64,000 nucleotides of DNA from Eudromia elegans (GCA_003342815.1 PTEX01000055.1:2194986-2258985), one strand, 5' to 3'; counted from the first letter of the stretch, positions 33,506 to 47,369 are shown. Notes: a model not told the origin generated them from the sequence alone. Program-made: numbers and translations.

Positions 33506-36447
33506 TATGATGATTTCTGCCGTGGCAAAGCCACTTTAAAAAGTTTCTGTCCCTTCCCAGAGCTCCTCCTGCAGCTCACTTTGCCCCCAGTTATGCCAGT
33601 CCCTTCGTTTGAAGTTTCAAGCCTGAAAGCAGATCAATAGCAATGTGTTGCTAGGAGTATGTCCTGGCCCTATGTCCTTATCCGGTCCTTAATTAGGACT
33701 GATTCCTGTGAGAGCTTTTCCTTGTTAAGGACTGAAGACAGAAAAGGAAAAAGGAAAAAAAAAAAAAGAACCCTCAGAACTTCAGATTTAGCTCATGGTG
33801 ATGGTCTCTTTCAAAAGCAGCATACCCTTGCTGTGCACGGGAGGACATATCCTTTCACCCAGTCTAAGGTGAAGAAATATTTTGTAATGGTAAAACAAAA
33901 CCGCCAGCTCTTTCCAAACTGCTGTTTTTTGTTTTGTTTTAAATACGGATTTATTTAGTGATGCCCTTAAACCAGGACTTCCCAAGCAGGGAACAAGGTA
34001 GAACAGGAATTAGTGGGTGAGGCTGGAGTGTGGGCAAGAACTTTATTAACCAGCTTTGCCAATTATTTTGGAATAATTTCCACTGAGTTTCATAGGAGTT
34101 TAGTATTAAAAACAAACAAACAAGCAAAAAAAAAAATCCTCAAAACCTAGGCAATGTGACTGCAGATCTATTAGGTCAACATGAACTCTAAAGTCACTTT
34201 AACTGGTTGCAAGTCTTTTCTTAACAGCTCTGCATGCTGTGAAACGGGGTACTGTGCCTGACTTGCTGCGTTAGGATGGAGCCCTTGGTCCCCCAGCAAA
34301 GCAAGGGCAAACTCCCGTGGAGCTGGCATGGCATACGCTGCCTCCGTCACGGTGTCCACGTGTGGGTCTGCTTTATGCACTATTTCGTCTAAGTTTTTTT
34401 TCTGTACCCCCCCCATTACAAAATGCCTGTAATAAAGGGCATTTTAAAGAGGACTGGATAGCATTTGTTATCCAGAGAACATCATTTCCAGTTATCTTGA
34501 TGGATCGGTAAGAATATGTCTCAGCACCACTCAGTTTTTCCTTTAGTAAGGGCTGACCTGTAATACCACACAAGGAATCCATATTTCCTTGTTCCATGTT
34601 CCTATCACACAGTGCATGTGCCCCCTTGTGAACAGACCAGCAAGGACAGTCTTCTACCAGGATCCTGAAGGAATTGCTGGAATTTCACATGCAGCTGACT
34701 TCAGTGCGCAGGGGCTATTTCTGTAGTTGTATTAGTCCTTTAATCTTAAAATGCTTTGAAATATTTAATTCTCAAAGAAGTGAAATCAGGGCACATCTGC
34801 ATTGCTACTTAAGCCTTTTACAGACCCAGGACTTACCTCTGTAAGTCTTTTACGTCTGTATTGGTTTACCTACATTTTAGATCCTTAATCCTAATTTTGA
34901 TCTTTTTGTTTCTCTTTTCCTGAACCAGAAAATGCCCAGCTGCAGCGTCAGAGACTTGCGAGGCTTCTGTGAGAGATGAGCTTACTCTTTTATTGTGGTA
35001 TGCATGAGATGCATGTCCTTCCACAAAAACACCATGGCTATCTCCGGTCAAAATAAAGCCCTGGTGGCATGGACAGTTACTGCATCAGGAAAAACTTCAA
35101 AGAATGTTTATTTCTGTGAGCTGGTGATGTGAAAGGACTGTAAGAGCAAATTGATAGCAACAACTCAGTGCCTTCTGTCAAGTGAAAGAAAAATGTATTT
35201 TGATCCTTTGGGAGATGCATTTGGACGTAACTAGTCATGGAATATTTAAAGGAGCCTTGGGGGAACTGCTGGTGAGAGAGCTGAGTTTGCAGCCACTACC
35301 TGTGGTAGCTGCAAACCGTCCTATTTATTTTTCCTCTCCTAGGGGGAAAAAGCAATGTCTGTTTTCAGTGACGATGGGCTTGCCCTGTAAAACTACTTTC
35401 TCTAAGACTATTGTGTAATATCTGTGGGGAGGCAAAACCAAGCAAATCAGTTTTGTTTACAACGAATAGGACCTGCTCCTTGGATGCTCTGAGTGTGCAG
35501 ATTTCTCAGTTCAAAACGATGCTAATTGGTTCCCACCTTGTTACCAAAGGGAGACTCTGTGAATCCAGATATGTCACCTGCTGAGGATGACTGGAAGCCT
35601 AAAAATGTATTCAATTCCTTGGGGAGTGTTTTTCTATCCTTTTCAAATGGGTTTTTGTGTGAAGAGGTATTTGATAGAATATCCCCAGTGTCAGATAAAT
35701 AGTTTCCCTGAGTTCAGGACTAATTATCCTCAGGGACCCAACAGACTGAACAGCTAGATGAGCCAGAAATAAAATGGTATCTTGTGGCTACAGTGGGAAG
35801 CAGGCAGTTACACTCCCACCATACGTGATTAGATGGCTATCAGGCTTGTTATTGTAGGAGAGGAAATGACCAGCTTTCTCATGCAGAGCCTCTACAAACA
35901 GTCAAATACATGTGCGCTGCTACAGCAGCACTCTCTTTTTCTGGGGTGTATTGCTAGATGTAGAGCACCAGGTGGCTTTGCTGGTTAGATGTATTTCAGA
36001 CCAAAGACTGCATTTATATGGCACTATGCCTATCAAAAGGGAATTTTTTTTTTTTTTGCATGTGGTGTTGCATATGATTTTCATATTTATATACACATAT
36101 ATATTTAACATATATATATATATATCTTACTACAGAAAAAGGGAACATGCCTTAGTTTTTTCCTCACATCTAGGAATGAAATCAGTTCTTGTCATGTTTC
36201 TCCAGCGCTTGAGATTTTGTTTCTGCTTTCTTTATTTCTTCAGGATTTTTTTATCCGTTATTTTTCACTGACACTTGGCTTCAGCGTTTGAGGCTTCAGG
36301 TTGTGACAGGAAGCCGAAGGGTGAACGCGTGTTGAAATTGTTCTCGTAGTCCGCACAAAAAACGACCAGAAATCTCATGAGGATTCCAGGCAAAGCTGAA
36401 TAGGTTGAGCAGGCTTGAGTTAGCTTGTTTCTTTACCCGTGCTTTCT
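33506..36447. other. Non-coding sequence with simple repeats
   Basis: A tracts at 33755-33767, (AAAC)n/A tract at 34108-34136, a T tract near 36047 and (TA)n at 36110-36125. No gene or dispersed repeat recognised; the open frames (up to 119 codons at 35912-36271) run through these simple repeats. Confidence 0.45.
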
Positions 36448-36515
36448 CAGCCAAAACTCCCATTAAAACCAGCTGCAGTTTTGCCTGAGTAAGAACCCCA
36501 AGACCTAGCCAAATT
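36448..36515. repeat. Possible ancient amniote dispersed repeat
   Basis: 'ccaaaactcccattaaaacc' and 'cagttttgcctgagtaagaa' resemble a dispersed amniote motif ('gcaaaactcccattgacttc…gttttgcctgagtaagg'). The two halves are partly complementary, so it can fold as a hairpin. Family name not known to me. Confidence 0.4.
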
Positions 36516-39500
36516 TTGCAGGCTACAGAGCTGAGCTGATCATTCAGCTCTGGATAAGTATCCGAGCTTCATGCCACATCCCTAAACCCCATCGTGCTGA
36601 GTGGGAGCCTGGTTCCTGCACGAACAGCGTGCGCTGGGTGTAACGGCACACACAGCCTGCCTACAACCACCCCTTGCTGTCTGAAGGGCACATTACTGCC
36701 GTGGAGAGCACGCTGCCTTTCTCAGTTCTTGCGGGTGCAGCCTCAAAGCTCATTTCCAGCGAGAGCTGGGTGCTGGGTGCAGTGCTGCATCGTGGAGGCG
36801 CCAGCCCCCAGGGAGACCTCCCCTGGGACCCCAGCGTGGACGAGCACATCAGCAACAAGTATCCCTAGAAGACGTTGATGAGTGATGTTGCCAAACAGCA
36901 AAGCTTGAGGAGGAGAGAAGCCCTGCTTCCAGCCAATGGGTTCAAACTCTGGACAGTATTAAAGCTAACTGTTGAGTCTGAGCGCTCGGAGGCATTTGAG
37001 GGTAAGGTACACTTGGGGAAGGGTGAAAACAGGCTTTATTTGGCCAAAGCAGAAGTCCTTCCTGCACATGCCCTTAACTCCTTGAGGCAGTGCGACTGAC
37101 AGGATTGGAGCAGCAGCTGCTCAACATCCTGGGAATTCCTGACTGTTAAGGATGAGGGCGGCGCTCACAAGACAGAACGCTCTAAACAGTGCTTGCAACT
37201 TGTGCATTCGCATATCGCAGCCACAAAGCTACGAGTTTCCTGATTTCTGTCGCACTCTGATAAGATTAAAAAAACACGGTTAAATTTGGACCAACTGACT
37301 GAGTTGCAGAAGTAGTTTCTCATTCAGCTGAAATCTAAAACTTAGGGGGTTTCATGTCCACTTGGATAGAAAGTAATTTTTTAATTCCCATTAACTTCAG
37401 CTCCCAATCAGGGAAGCTTTTATTTTCATTGTAGAAAAGGGATAGTGTATGCCATGTATATTTCATAGCACTGACAGGCATTTCAGGAAGCCAGCAGCTA
37501 ACCTGGATTCGCTACCTGTTTAGAAAAAAAACTCCTTTTCCTAGGAAAAACAAAATTTAGTATTTGCTCTGCAACGCTTATGCAGTGGATTTAGAAGATA
37601 AAACCTGTGTGTTTTGAGACTTGCCTATTGAAAGTTACTTTGAACAGCTTTGTGGGAGACTGTGGCCCTAGTTTTGTACATGCACATCTGCATTTCTTTC
37701 AGGAGTTGCTCTTCTGATGCACTGACATTTACTAATGACCTTACAGTGACTACAGATAACATTTTTTTCCAAGGCCTGCAGGGCAGATATTGCCAATCTC
37801 TTTTAAAAACAAGAACAGTGACATGAACTGTGTTCCTTTCTTGCAGAGATGAATAAACTGCAATGCAATGCAAAGAAGAGGCGCTTTGACCGTTCTTTTC
37901 ATTCACCAAAATACCTGTGTTAGAACATTTGGAAAAAGAGAGACTCACTATTAGTCAGCTGTATTGATTTCTGCCACTAAGGAAAGTGGGAGAAAAAATA
38001 TTTACTGTGCTAAACCACTGGAGCTTTCAACCAGTTCGTATTGGAAATTCACTCCTGTGTTCCTCCTTCCCTGGCTTTTCCTTTGCGGAAGGGAAGACTG
38101 GGAGAGACATCGATACAAAACAATGAGAGAGCGTTTCCTGTATGTCCCATCAGCCACTACAAAGGAAAATAAAGTCTCCAAAAAAGAAAATGCATTCTTC
38201 TTGCTGTAAGGAATTGGCCAGGAAGCAATCTTCACTATTAGAAAAAATCAAATATCTTTGTGATTAAGAAACTGTCATTGCTGCTTTTAGATCCTCTAAC
38301 AGATTTTGTTCCTGTAAATTAGTTTCTTGTTATTATGAGAAGTTGCAAGCATAATAGGTATAGGACAAAAAAAAGTTTTAGTTGTTTTGTTTCCAGCTGT
38401 GCAATACTTAGGCTGAGTTTCCTGAGAAATGCTGCATGTTTGAGTTTGGGAGAACTGAAATAAATGCCTTATTTTTAGATTACCTTTGGTGAGTTTTTTT
38501 CCAGTTTCATTTGCAAAGGGATTATTTAAATACTCGTTGTTTTCTTTCTCATCTAAGGATAAGCAAAAATGAGTTCAGATTTACTAAACTCTTAAACATG
38601 AAGGTATATTTTTAGTGTAGTTCTACTCAAAGAAGTGTCTGTTTAATAGTGGTATCTTCTCCCTCAGCATGACTGCTACTTGTGTGCACTTAGTCAGATA
38701 TTCAACTTTATGACAGAAATAAGTCTTGACTTTTTCCTCCTAGTATCTCTCCTGCAGAGACTTCATACCCAAGTATCAGATATAACTAAGAACTAATAAA
38801 TTAGACTTTTCAGTGTTGGGTATTAAAGCCTCAATTGTTGAAACTTCAATAGACTATTGATTTGTGATGATCGATCAGTAATTTCCAATAATTTGCATCT
38901 AAATAAACCAAATGGGAATAGAGTATATGCACAGGTATAGGCAAAGGCCTAATTTTTCCGACAGGATCTATTTTATTTCTTGCAGTATTTGAAATGGAAA
39001 GGACATAATTTCAGTGTCAGAGCTCAGGTAGGTACTGAAGGATGAGGAATTAGACAGTTTTGCTTTGTAAACTTAGTGCATTTGAGACTGAAAGACTGTA
39101 AACATGAAACTGTTTCATAGTTGTTTTTCAGGACAGAAAGCACAATTTAAGCTAATATGGAGAAAAACTTAAAAAACCAATTATTGCTCATTAATAGATA
39201 TGTAGGTCAGCTAAATTCTGACGAATATAAATGGATCCAATAACATCCAAGTGGTACACTGGTAAAGGATATAGGCAATAGATATGGATAGAATAGATAG
39301 AATAATAGGCAATAGATAGAATAGACTGAATAAACAGGCAAACTTTTTTTTTTCTTTCAATAAGAATGTTACCAATATATTTGTAAATGTGCATTTTCTC
39401 TGTAAGACCAGATTCTCGTGTGTAGACCCAAACTCATACAATTCCAGGATCCACATTTTTCTATGCTGAAGAAAAAGTTCACTCCACTCTGTAAGTGTCC

Positions 39501-40149
39501 CCAATCTCAAGTCAACAAGAAATCAGTATCCTTCTCAAAAGAAATGAACAAAAATAAAACCAGACTCCTTGTGTGCGTGACTTTCAATGCAGTTCTAGGA
39601 CTGAGAGATCACGAATCAGTAATGAAACAGAAGGCTGAACTTGAAAAATTAAATGTAATTTTGGCCATTTGGAACTGTATTTTACATATGTTGTATATCC
39701 TACTCCATTATATGTAAAACTTCTAAGATTTCTTTTTAAAGCTTTTGGCTAGAGGAGTTCAAAGTTGCCTGATTAGAGTTTGAAACTGCAGTAAGTTGAC
39801 CAAACAGATTTTCCGTGATCTTTCTGGAATTAACCAAAAAAATTGTCAACTTCTTTTGAGTAGCTCAAAATTTCTATTGTGATTCTGGAAATCTGAGGTA
39901 GAGACTGAAGAGTAGATGTGATATTTTGTAATTTCTGAAAATAAAGCATAAATAAAGGAGACTGGGGAGACGTAACAGAAATTGCAGCTGTTAAATCTAT
40001 TTTTCATTAATAAAGTAATGCAGCAAAAGTTAAGAGGAAAATATCTACAGTTGCCTGACAACTGATGAGCAATAGCATCTTTAATATATTAAAAAAAATC
40101 TCTGACATTACCTGACTGATTGACTTTTTTTCTTAAATTAATAAATTTG
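36516..40149. other. Non-coding sequence, small GC-richer part at its start
   Basis: About 36590-36870 is somewhat CpG-richer, with frames open on both strands (36594-36878 plus, 36661-36858 minus) and no known domain. The remainder is AT-rich. A tandem repeat at 39271 is listed separately. Confidence 0.4.
39271..39340. repeat. Degenerate tandem repeat, ATAGGCAATAGAT unit
   Basis: ATAGGCAATAGAT occurs at 39271 and again 34 bp later at 39305, with a weaker third copy near 39334 and filler of GATAGAATA words. Confidence 0.8.
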
Positions 40150-40520
40150 TAGTCAATGGGAGTGATGGTGTGGCCGGAAAATATAACGTATCTCTCAATA
40201 TTATTAAAGAATTTGATGCAATGCCTCCTATCTTGAACAATTATGTCTTAGCAACGTGGGCACAAGCATTGACTCATGGAGGGAAAAACTGTAAATAAAT
40301 CATGGTGATTTGCAACAAAATATTGAATCCTTGGGGCTCCCCAAGTGAGGTGGTACTAGACAGGGTTGTATTAGATTTTGTTTACTGTTTATTAATGTTT
40401 TTGCAAGAGAAGCGTAAACTGCACATCAATTATTCTACAGGGACTAAATGGGGGGATGCAGCAGAGGATGGGCTAATCACTTTATCACTTGTTGGGCATT
40501 CTGAGCTGGTATAATTTAGT
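40150..40520 (+). mobile_element. CR1 LINE reverse-transcriptase fragment
   Basis: This is an internal piece of CR1 ORF2. 'aaagaatttgatgcaatgcc' corresponds to the KAFDTV box of reverse-transcriptase motif A. Farther on, the frame 40302-40514 reads SEVVLDRVVLDFVYCLLM against the family's SGVPQGSVLGPVLFxIFIN. It then reads HINYSTGTKWGDAAEDG against the FADDTKLGG catalytic box, where the FADD aspartates are replaced by NYST. Intact CR1 ORF2 is an endonuclease plus reverse transcriptase that copies its own RNA into the genome; this remnant lacks the catalytic residues and both ends. It is unusual that an internal fragment survives without its 3' end, since most CR1 copies are 3' pieces. Confidence 0.75.
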
Positions 40521-43309
40521 ACACCCTGATTAAAAGTGGAAATAAATTCTCTGTGGTAGGAAATTTATTTCCTACGTTTGTACGTGGATTTCTATTTTAT
40601 TCCTTTCAGATAGCATATATCTATTCTTGTGTACTAAATCCATTGATTCTCCTCTTATTCTGAGTACTGGGAGAACTGAATGTCGGTGATGTTTGCAGAT
40701 GATGGAAAACACAAATAAAATTATTTTAGTAAGGGTGAAAAAAAAGAACTGGGTAACTACTGAGGACCAGAAATGGTTGGCAGAGTGGGGGACAAGCTGC
40801 TGATGGCAAGCTGTGTGCCTTCAGTCTTTGTGACACTGAGGACGTAACCGCCTGCACCTTCATTCTCTTCCTGCCGCATACATGCAGAAATATCATGCAA
40901 AGGATACACCCTGTTTTTTGTAGTAAAACTTCTCTACTTCTTTTAACCCTGTCTTCCAGTCTGGGCAAGGACTCTTGTACCATGGACTGTTCTTTCAGGA
41001 AGGGGAAGACAGTTTCAGTTGCTTGTGCCCTGAATGTGAGGCTGCCTTGTGGGGCAGCTGCAGAACAATCACAGACTTCCTTGCCCTTGGTTAAGTTTTC
41101 TGAGAGGCAAGGATTTGAAAGGGCAAGGACAAGGATAATCCAGACAGGCAAGACTAACGTGCCTGAAGCTGCTGAGAACGATGCTTGTTATTGCATTTGG
41201 TCTGTGGGAATGGAAATGAAAATTCTCTCTGTATTGTTTTATGCAGACCCTTAAACTGTGTGTAGACAAGCCAGAGCTTGGTTTTAAATAATTAAACCCC
41301 AGTTTATTTTAAGCAAGAAGTAGGCCCTTGCCTTGAAGCTGTTTGAAGCAGGGCATGCATTTTGTCTTCTTGCCTCTGGTATCATCATGAAAACATCTTG
41401 GAGGTAGGATATGGGGTACCTGGGATGGTGATATGTTAAGCATCTGGAGAAAAAGCTTGCCTGGCAATACCCAAAAGGCTCTGTGTTACCAGTGGTTGGA
41501 GGTAGTGAGGTGACTTATCTATTTCTTAGGAATTCTCCATACTGCTTTGGCTTAAATGTCTCTCTTCTACAAAAGATGTCTATCAGGGTGATTAAATCTT
41601 GCCAAGAAAGTGCAGTAAAATCTCCTTTGCAGCCATTCTATGTTGAAGCAGCTTCTAGCATCCCGTAAATCAGGAATTACTAGTTGGTGTTGAGTTAGTT
41701 CCTCCACCATGCCTATTCTTTGAGCAAGTGCTGGAGACAGATGGTTATGGCTACATGCACTTGTAATTTCAAAGGCAGAACACCCGAAAAATAGAATACA
41801 ATGGGATGGGGTTCCTGCCTCCTCCAGCTGCAGACCAAGACAGCTGCTAGATGAACGGTAAGAAAAGGGGGTGAATGCACCCCAGATAGATGGCTTCATG
41901 ACAGGCACAGCGCAGACATAGCCCAGCACAGCTTGAGGGACACCAATGGAGTGGTGCAAGAGGATGTCCCTGTGGCTTTTGTATGCATGGGAGAGGCTTG
42001 TCCAGCCTAATGCACATTCCGTAGTATCCTCTGTGCTGCTAACTGGAAACTGAGAGAGGGCAGGTCTGGTTCCCTTGCCACAGATTCCCCTGCAGGGCAT
42101 CACTTACCCCCAGGGAAGTAATAAACAAGCCCATGCACCGTCCTCTTTCAGCATGGAGACTGCTACTCTCCTTTGGGGTCTCTCAAGTCAGGAATTGCCT
42201 CGTACTCTCTTTCCTGCACTCTTGCACTAACCAGCCGAACCTCAATCATTAGAATGGCATTTAATGTGACATCCTACCTCTTCTTTTATGGAGGACACAT
42301 CAATCAAGGCGACTGTAAAGAAAATGCTATTGGATTCATTTTATCACGCTTAAGACTCAGTTTAAAAGTTCTTCTTGCCTCATGAGCACCCATCTGGTTT
42401 TCTGCTGCTTCCGCACTGCTGCAGCACCACTCCTGTGGCTCAATGCCTTCTGTGGTTCTTGAATGCAGATTTATCCAGCAAACATGAAAGAGAACGTGTT
42501 TATTAAATGCCCATCCAAATCTTGATTTAGTGTTCCTTCACTGGACAAATCTCCTGGTGACACTGAATGATTTCCTAATTGAGGAAAAGGGGACATTTGG
42601 AGGAGAAATAGTCTGAACTATGTCTAGAGAAGATTAAAAGAAGAATGCTGTTCTTCCATTTCTGTCTGGAAGACATTTAATCCCTGACTAAAGCATACAA
42701 TTTTTATATTTTTAAAATGTTCCTATTGAAGGCAAGACTTGGGGATTTCAGGGATTTCAGGCTTTTAAAACAGTTCTCTCTGCAGAAGGCACAAGTCCAT
42801 AAGTTGTGATTTTTGGATCGCTATCCCTCGGTTGTGCTGATCGAACTCAGGAAGGCGGTGAAGGGTTTATACTGGCAGAGCTATGCCCGAGGCAAGCATC
42901 AGGCATATTGGCACCACAGCTGCCTTGCTGCCTTGCCAGCAGAAAATTTGTACCATATAGACTGATTAGAGGAACATAGCTAAAGGAAGAGTAGAGGATT
43001 CAAGGCAAAATAAACACATGAAACTCTAAGGAAGAAGCACTTCATTTTTTTTTTTTTTCCTTCCGGAGTTTGGAAGGATTTTTCCTTGAAAAGAGTTTTT
43101 AATGTTTGATCTGAAATTGTGTGACTTGGCAAGTTTATATGTGACTACTCCTCGTTTACTTCATTGTGAATAACATGCATTATATATGAAACATTTGCAT
43201 TTGACATAGTTTTAGATTGTATTCCTAATTACAAACCACAAGCCAGGTAGGGCATCATTTTGTACCTGCTTCTTAATTACACATTTCAACTTCCAAGGTA
43301 TTTTCCAGT
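40521..43309. other. Non-coding sequence
   Basis: The CR1 piece may continue weakly to about 40740 ('gtttgcagatgatggaaaac'). A 178-codon minus frame (41567-42103), and frames of 141 codons (40726-41151 minus) and 119 codons (40895-41254 plus) overlapping each other, have no known domain. A T14 tract lies at 43045-43058. Confidence 0.4.
40557..40574. repeat. Short perfect inverted repeat
   Basis: TAGGAAAT TT ATTTCCTA: 8-bp arms with a 2-base centre. Confidence 0.85.
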
Positions 43310-43605
43310 ACCTATGCGGAGTTTTCAAGAAGATAGAGATAGATTCTTCACAGCATTGCAAATTGTGACGATAAGCATGGTTTGAAAGGAAAGGTTCAGA
43401 CTGGATATAGTCAAGCACTGGAGCAGGTTGCCCAGAGAGGCTGCACAGTCTCTATCCCTGGAGTTTTCTAAGACCTGATAGGATCAAAGCCATGAGAAGT
43501 CTCATCTAATCGCATGGCTGATACTGCTTTGAGCAGGAGGTTGTACTAGAGATCTCCTGAGGTTCTTTCCCACTTGAATTATCTGAGGATCTTATGATTA
43601 TTCAT
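43310..43605 (+). mobile_element. CR1 LINE 3' fragment, plus orientation
   Basis: 'tcaagcactggagcaggttg', 'cccagagaggctgcacagtc', 'ctatccctggagttttc', 'gagcaggaggttgtactaga' and 'gaggttctttcccacttgaa' follow the CR1 3' UTR in forward order. The terminal octamers have decayed ('ttatctgaggatcttatgat'). The 5' edge is uncertain; the firm match starts near 43385. Confidence 0.85.
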
Positions 43606-46600
43606 TGCCGGTTTGTCCAGTGTAAATCCAGCAATTAGTTTGAGGAATGATAGATTAATATTCCTGCACATGGAGGCCCTTTCCCAAACTGGAAATCATT
43701 TATTACATGGAAGGGCAACTGGGACACTGTCTTTGCTGACAGTAGATTGATGTTCAGGAAAATATGTTTATAAATCATCAGGATGGGAGCCAACCCCCCT
43801 CTGGTACTGGTTGAAGTGTGATTTATACCTAATTTTTAATGCAGTTCTTCAGTCAGGCTGGCTAGGACTAAGGAAGGAGATTGTCTAGTGATTCAGCTCC
43901 TGTTCCTCCTTGTTTCCTTCTCCCTTCAGGGAGGCAGTGGAGAGATTAATCAGTTGAACAATTTCACTGGGTTTACACATCAGTAAAAGCGAGGACAAAT
44001 CAGGTCAGATGGGGTTTGTGCTGACAGTCCTCTGCTGTGCTACAGTTACTGTCTTGGGACTTTATTCTTTGAAGTCTTACAACTTTCTGAAGAAACTTCT
44101 TGCCTGGTTTTGGCTCTCTGCTACCAGTTAAAAGGACATTCAGATCCCATTCTCAAGGTTTTCCCCCTTCTATTTCGCTTGTGCCAGCTGGGTTACAACT
44201 GCCAATTCTCTTAGCAACCGCTCATAGATCTCGTCTTCCTTCCGCTGCTCCACAGGCAACGCTAATGAACCGTTTGCGGCGAGCAGCTTTTGCAGCATCT
44301 CAAATGATATCCTCGGAGAGTCCATCGGGAACATCACTCTGCTCCAGAATGGCCCTGGTTCTCCTCCAGGTTTTCCTGATTAATTAGAAACCTGTGTCCT
44401 GAACTGCCATCCAGGACCCTCCTGCTTATTTTTTTTATTCAAAGGGCAAGTTAATTCCTGATCTTACCCCACTGACTTTAGTGGTCTTTCTGCTGGGACA
44501 TATCTTTCACTTCTGAGTGCCACCACTAGTAAGAAAACTGCAGTTTTATGAACTCTGTGTTTAGTGACTGCCATTAAAAAGCAGCACTTTAGTGCCCTCT
44601 GATATTTGAGCTTTACTGTGGTATTTGTAGTGTCTTCTTTAGCGAGAACAAGAAGCACTGCAGTAAAGTCAAAATCTGAGGTGCTGTAAATGTTAAATTT
44701 ATTTTAAATGACCCGTTGCAGGCTGACAAGAAAGATATACTTAATACTTTATTCTGTAAGTATAAAAACTGACCCAAGACTGTGTCCTAGGAAGATGGGA
44801 AAGAAGTAATTTTTTCTCTCAAAGAAGTTGCCTCTTGCATGAAACGGTTAGTCTACACCTCCATTTTTTTTGGTTATTCTGTAATTACTAATATTTGGGG
44901 GAAGATCATCTCTTTAAAGACCCACCCTTTTCACCCTGAAGGGAGCTTTCACTGCTAAACTGTGATTGCTCCACGTCTAAAGGAAAAGAATATTGTTTGA
45001 GGCCTTCAGCCTGAAGCTCTGAGCATCTGTAGTCTGGGATTTCATTTGGGAGTGTAAATACAGCAGCTTCAGATGTCTAAAGCTGGCTACCAACCGAGAA
45101 CACCTAATTTTTAAAACTACTGGAATGAGCAGAAACTGTAAATTGCTTTTAAAATGCTTTAAATGCTTTAAAAAAACTGCTAGATATTTTGCAAATGTTC
45201 TTCTTGAGAGGATTTTTTGCATGTATTTCTTATTTTGAGTGAAGCATGGAAAACAATCCTGTTAAGCAAGAAAGTACTGCCATACAGCTAAATCTCTGTC
45301 AAATTCAGAACAGAACTATTCTGGTCACCAAGTCTTGAAGAGTTATGTTATTTTTCTACATATGGGATGAATTTTGGAGGAAAGAGTAAGGAGGGAACTG
45401 AGGGAAGGAGGGAACTCCTCCTCTTTACTGCTGGTGCTTTTGGGTGTCACGGATGTCACTGTATCCCACAACACAGCTTTGAACATTGCCATTAAGATTG
45501 TTCTCTTCTGCTTCAGCATAGTTTAAAGCTGATCCCATATGGACATATTGGCCATAGAGGATGAATGTGCTGCTCCTGGCCCACATCAGCTATGCTCCAT
45601 GCCTAAACTAGTGCTTAGACAGCCACAGCAGCATGTGGTAGCAGTCAGGCAGTTTAACAGTACGCAGTGAACCTTGTTGAGTATGTTTGGGTTCCTCCTG
45701 AGGCCTTGGAGGCTGTTTTTACCCAGTGTTAGAAAGCTGTGAGACCATGTCTGCATAGAGAGGCAAAAAGGCAGTTGCAGAACCTTACTGGGTCTTGTTT
45801 CGAGGTGTGACATTAGCAGTCTCCCTGGTGCTATAGCACTCTATGAAAAACACATTAAAATAAATTTGGTTACAGAGGAACACTGTATATATGGAATACT
45901 GATTTTCTTTTAGCTATTCACGTTGTGTTGGGGTGGGAGTAAATATGTGGACGTCTTCTGATCTGTGTTGGCAAGGCTGCTTCTCTTGTGGTGGCTTAAA
46001 TCTAAGACTGTCAAAGGTGTTGAGAAGTTCTGAATGCTTAAGTGAAGACATTTGTAGGAAGGTCTGTTTTTCAGAAGACAGTTGCAGAGCACTCTGGAAA
46101 ACAGACAGTTTAAGGGGATTCAGAGGTTGTTTTGGTGAATCTGCAACCCTTTCTTGTAAAACTAGGCCTTAGACTTTGATAGGGGGAGATATCCATTTCC
46201 CTTCATTACACGTCCAGTTGAGCTCAGGTCCAAAGGTTCAAATCAATCATGTACTTTCTCTAGGATCTTTCTGCAATCACTGAAGATGGCGATTATTCCA
46301 TAAAACAAAGTAGAGTGACAAAAAGCATGTCTGGAGCCCAGAGAGTCTAACCAGCTAGTATAGAGAGCTGAGCTAGGCAAGTGGACAGTGCAAAACATCT
46401 CAGAACTTTTTTGGGTAACTAGGTTTGGACTGCAGAGCTACATGTAGGTTATATGTAAAACTATCTGAATACAGTTATATACCCTAAAGTTAAGATAGGG
46501 TGTAAGGATTGGGAGGTATTTGAATGCCATACCAGCTTCTACAACTGCATATGCTTAAATATCTTCAGTCAGCAAGCAATTTTGTGTATGAATGTATCTA

Positions 46601-47369
46601 TGTACATGCATGCACATTTAGCTCTTTCCAGAACACATTTGACTGACTGTTATTTCTTCAGAGTACAGGGTGTTTTTTAAAATCACTGTTATGTCATATC
46701 TATTTTATTTGCTTTTTAAAAATAAAACATTCTTCTTTTAATATTAAAGAAAAACATCATCAAAAAAGACGTTTAAAAGCACCCTTCCATAAAGCTCAAG
46801 GCTCTTTTGACATGCTTTAAAAGTTAAAAACAACGGCAACAACAAAAGCTAACCCAGACATTTTCTCAGACCTGCATTATGGAGAAAAAAATCCTTCTAT
46901 TGCAGTGCAGATCTCAGTTGCACAATATTCCCAGAGCTCTTCTTTATCTCCTTCCATTGTAAGCTTAAGGAAAGAAAGGTTTCACACAACAAGGTGAAAA
47001 ACTACTTCATTTTTAACAAAACTTAATTTTATCCAAAGATGAGAGGAAAAGCAGAAAGTGAATTCTGAAGTGTAAACTGCTTTGTGGAAAGGTCTACGAC
47101 AACTGCTCTGACTTCAGGAAACAGAAGACATTTTAGCTTGATGCTGCTTCTGACCAGACGTGACAGCAGAAAGGCAGAGGCTCGAGCATTCTCCCTTGAC
47201 TTAATGGAGGAATTTTGCAGTCTGAGTATCAGTTCCTGTCCTTCCCAAGTTCATGTATTTAGGAGCCAGAAAGGCATATGGTAGCGTCTTAAAATACGGC
47301 ATGTGCTGGAATTCAGTCTACTGGTGTCTGCATATAGTCACCAACTTCCCTTCGAGATATATATATATA
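43606..47369. other. Non-coding sequence
   Basis: Purine-rich tract at 45372-45417 (GGAGGAAAGAG-type) and (AT)n at 47356-47371. Frames of 60-95 codons, none recognisable. No other repeat found except the 44.45-kb motif listed separately. Confidence 0.45.
44449..44492. repeat. Possible ancient amniote dispersed repeat
   Basis: 'aattcctgatcttaccccac' then 'tgactttagtggtctttc' resembles 'actcctgatttacacc…tgacttcagtggagttac', related to the motif at 22.7 kb. Short and weak. Confidence 0.3.

Noticed and set aside
38864-38935. TGATGAT word resembling a C box of a C/D snoRNA
   Set aside because: No matching D box and terminal stem at the right distance.
41567-42103. 178-codon minus-strand frame
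   Set aside because: No family recognised and no supporting context; kept only as a mention in the non-coding block.
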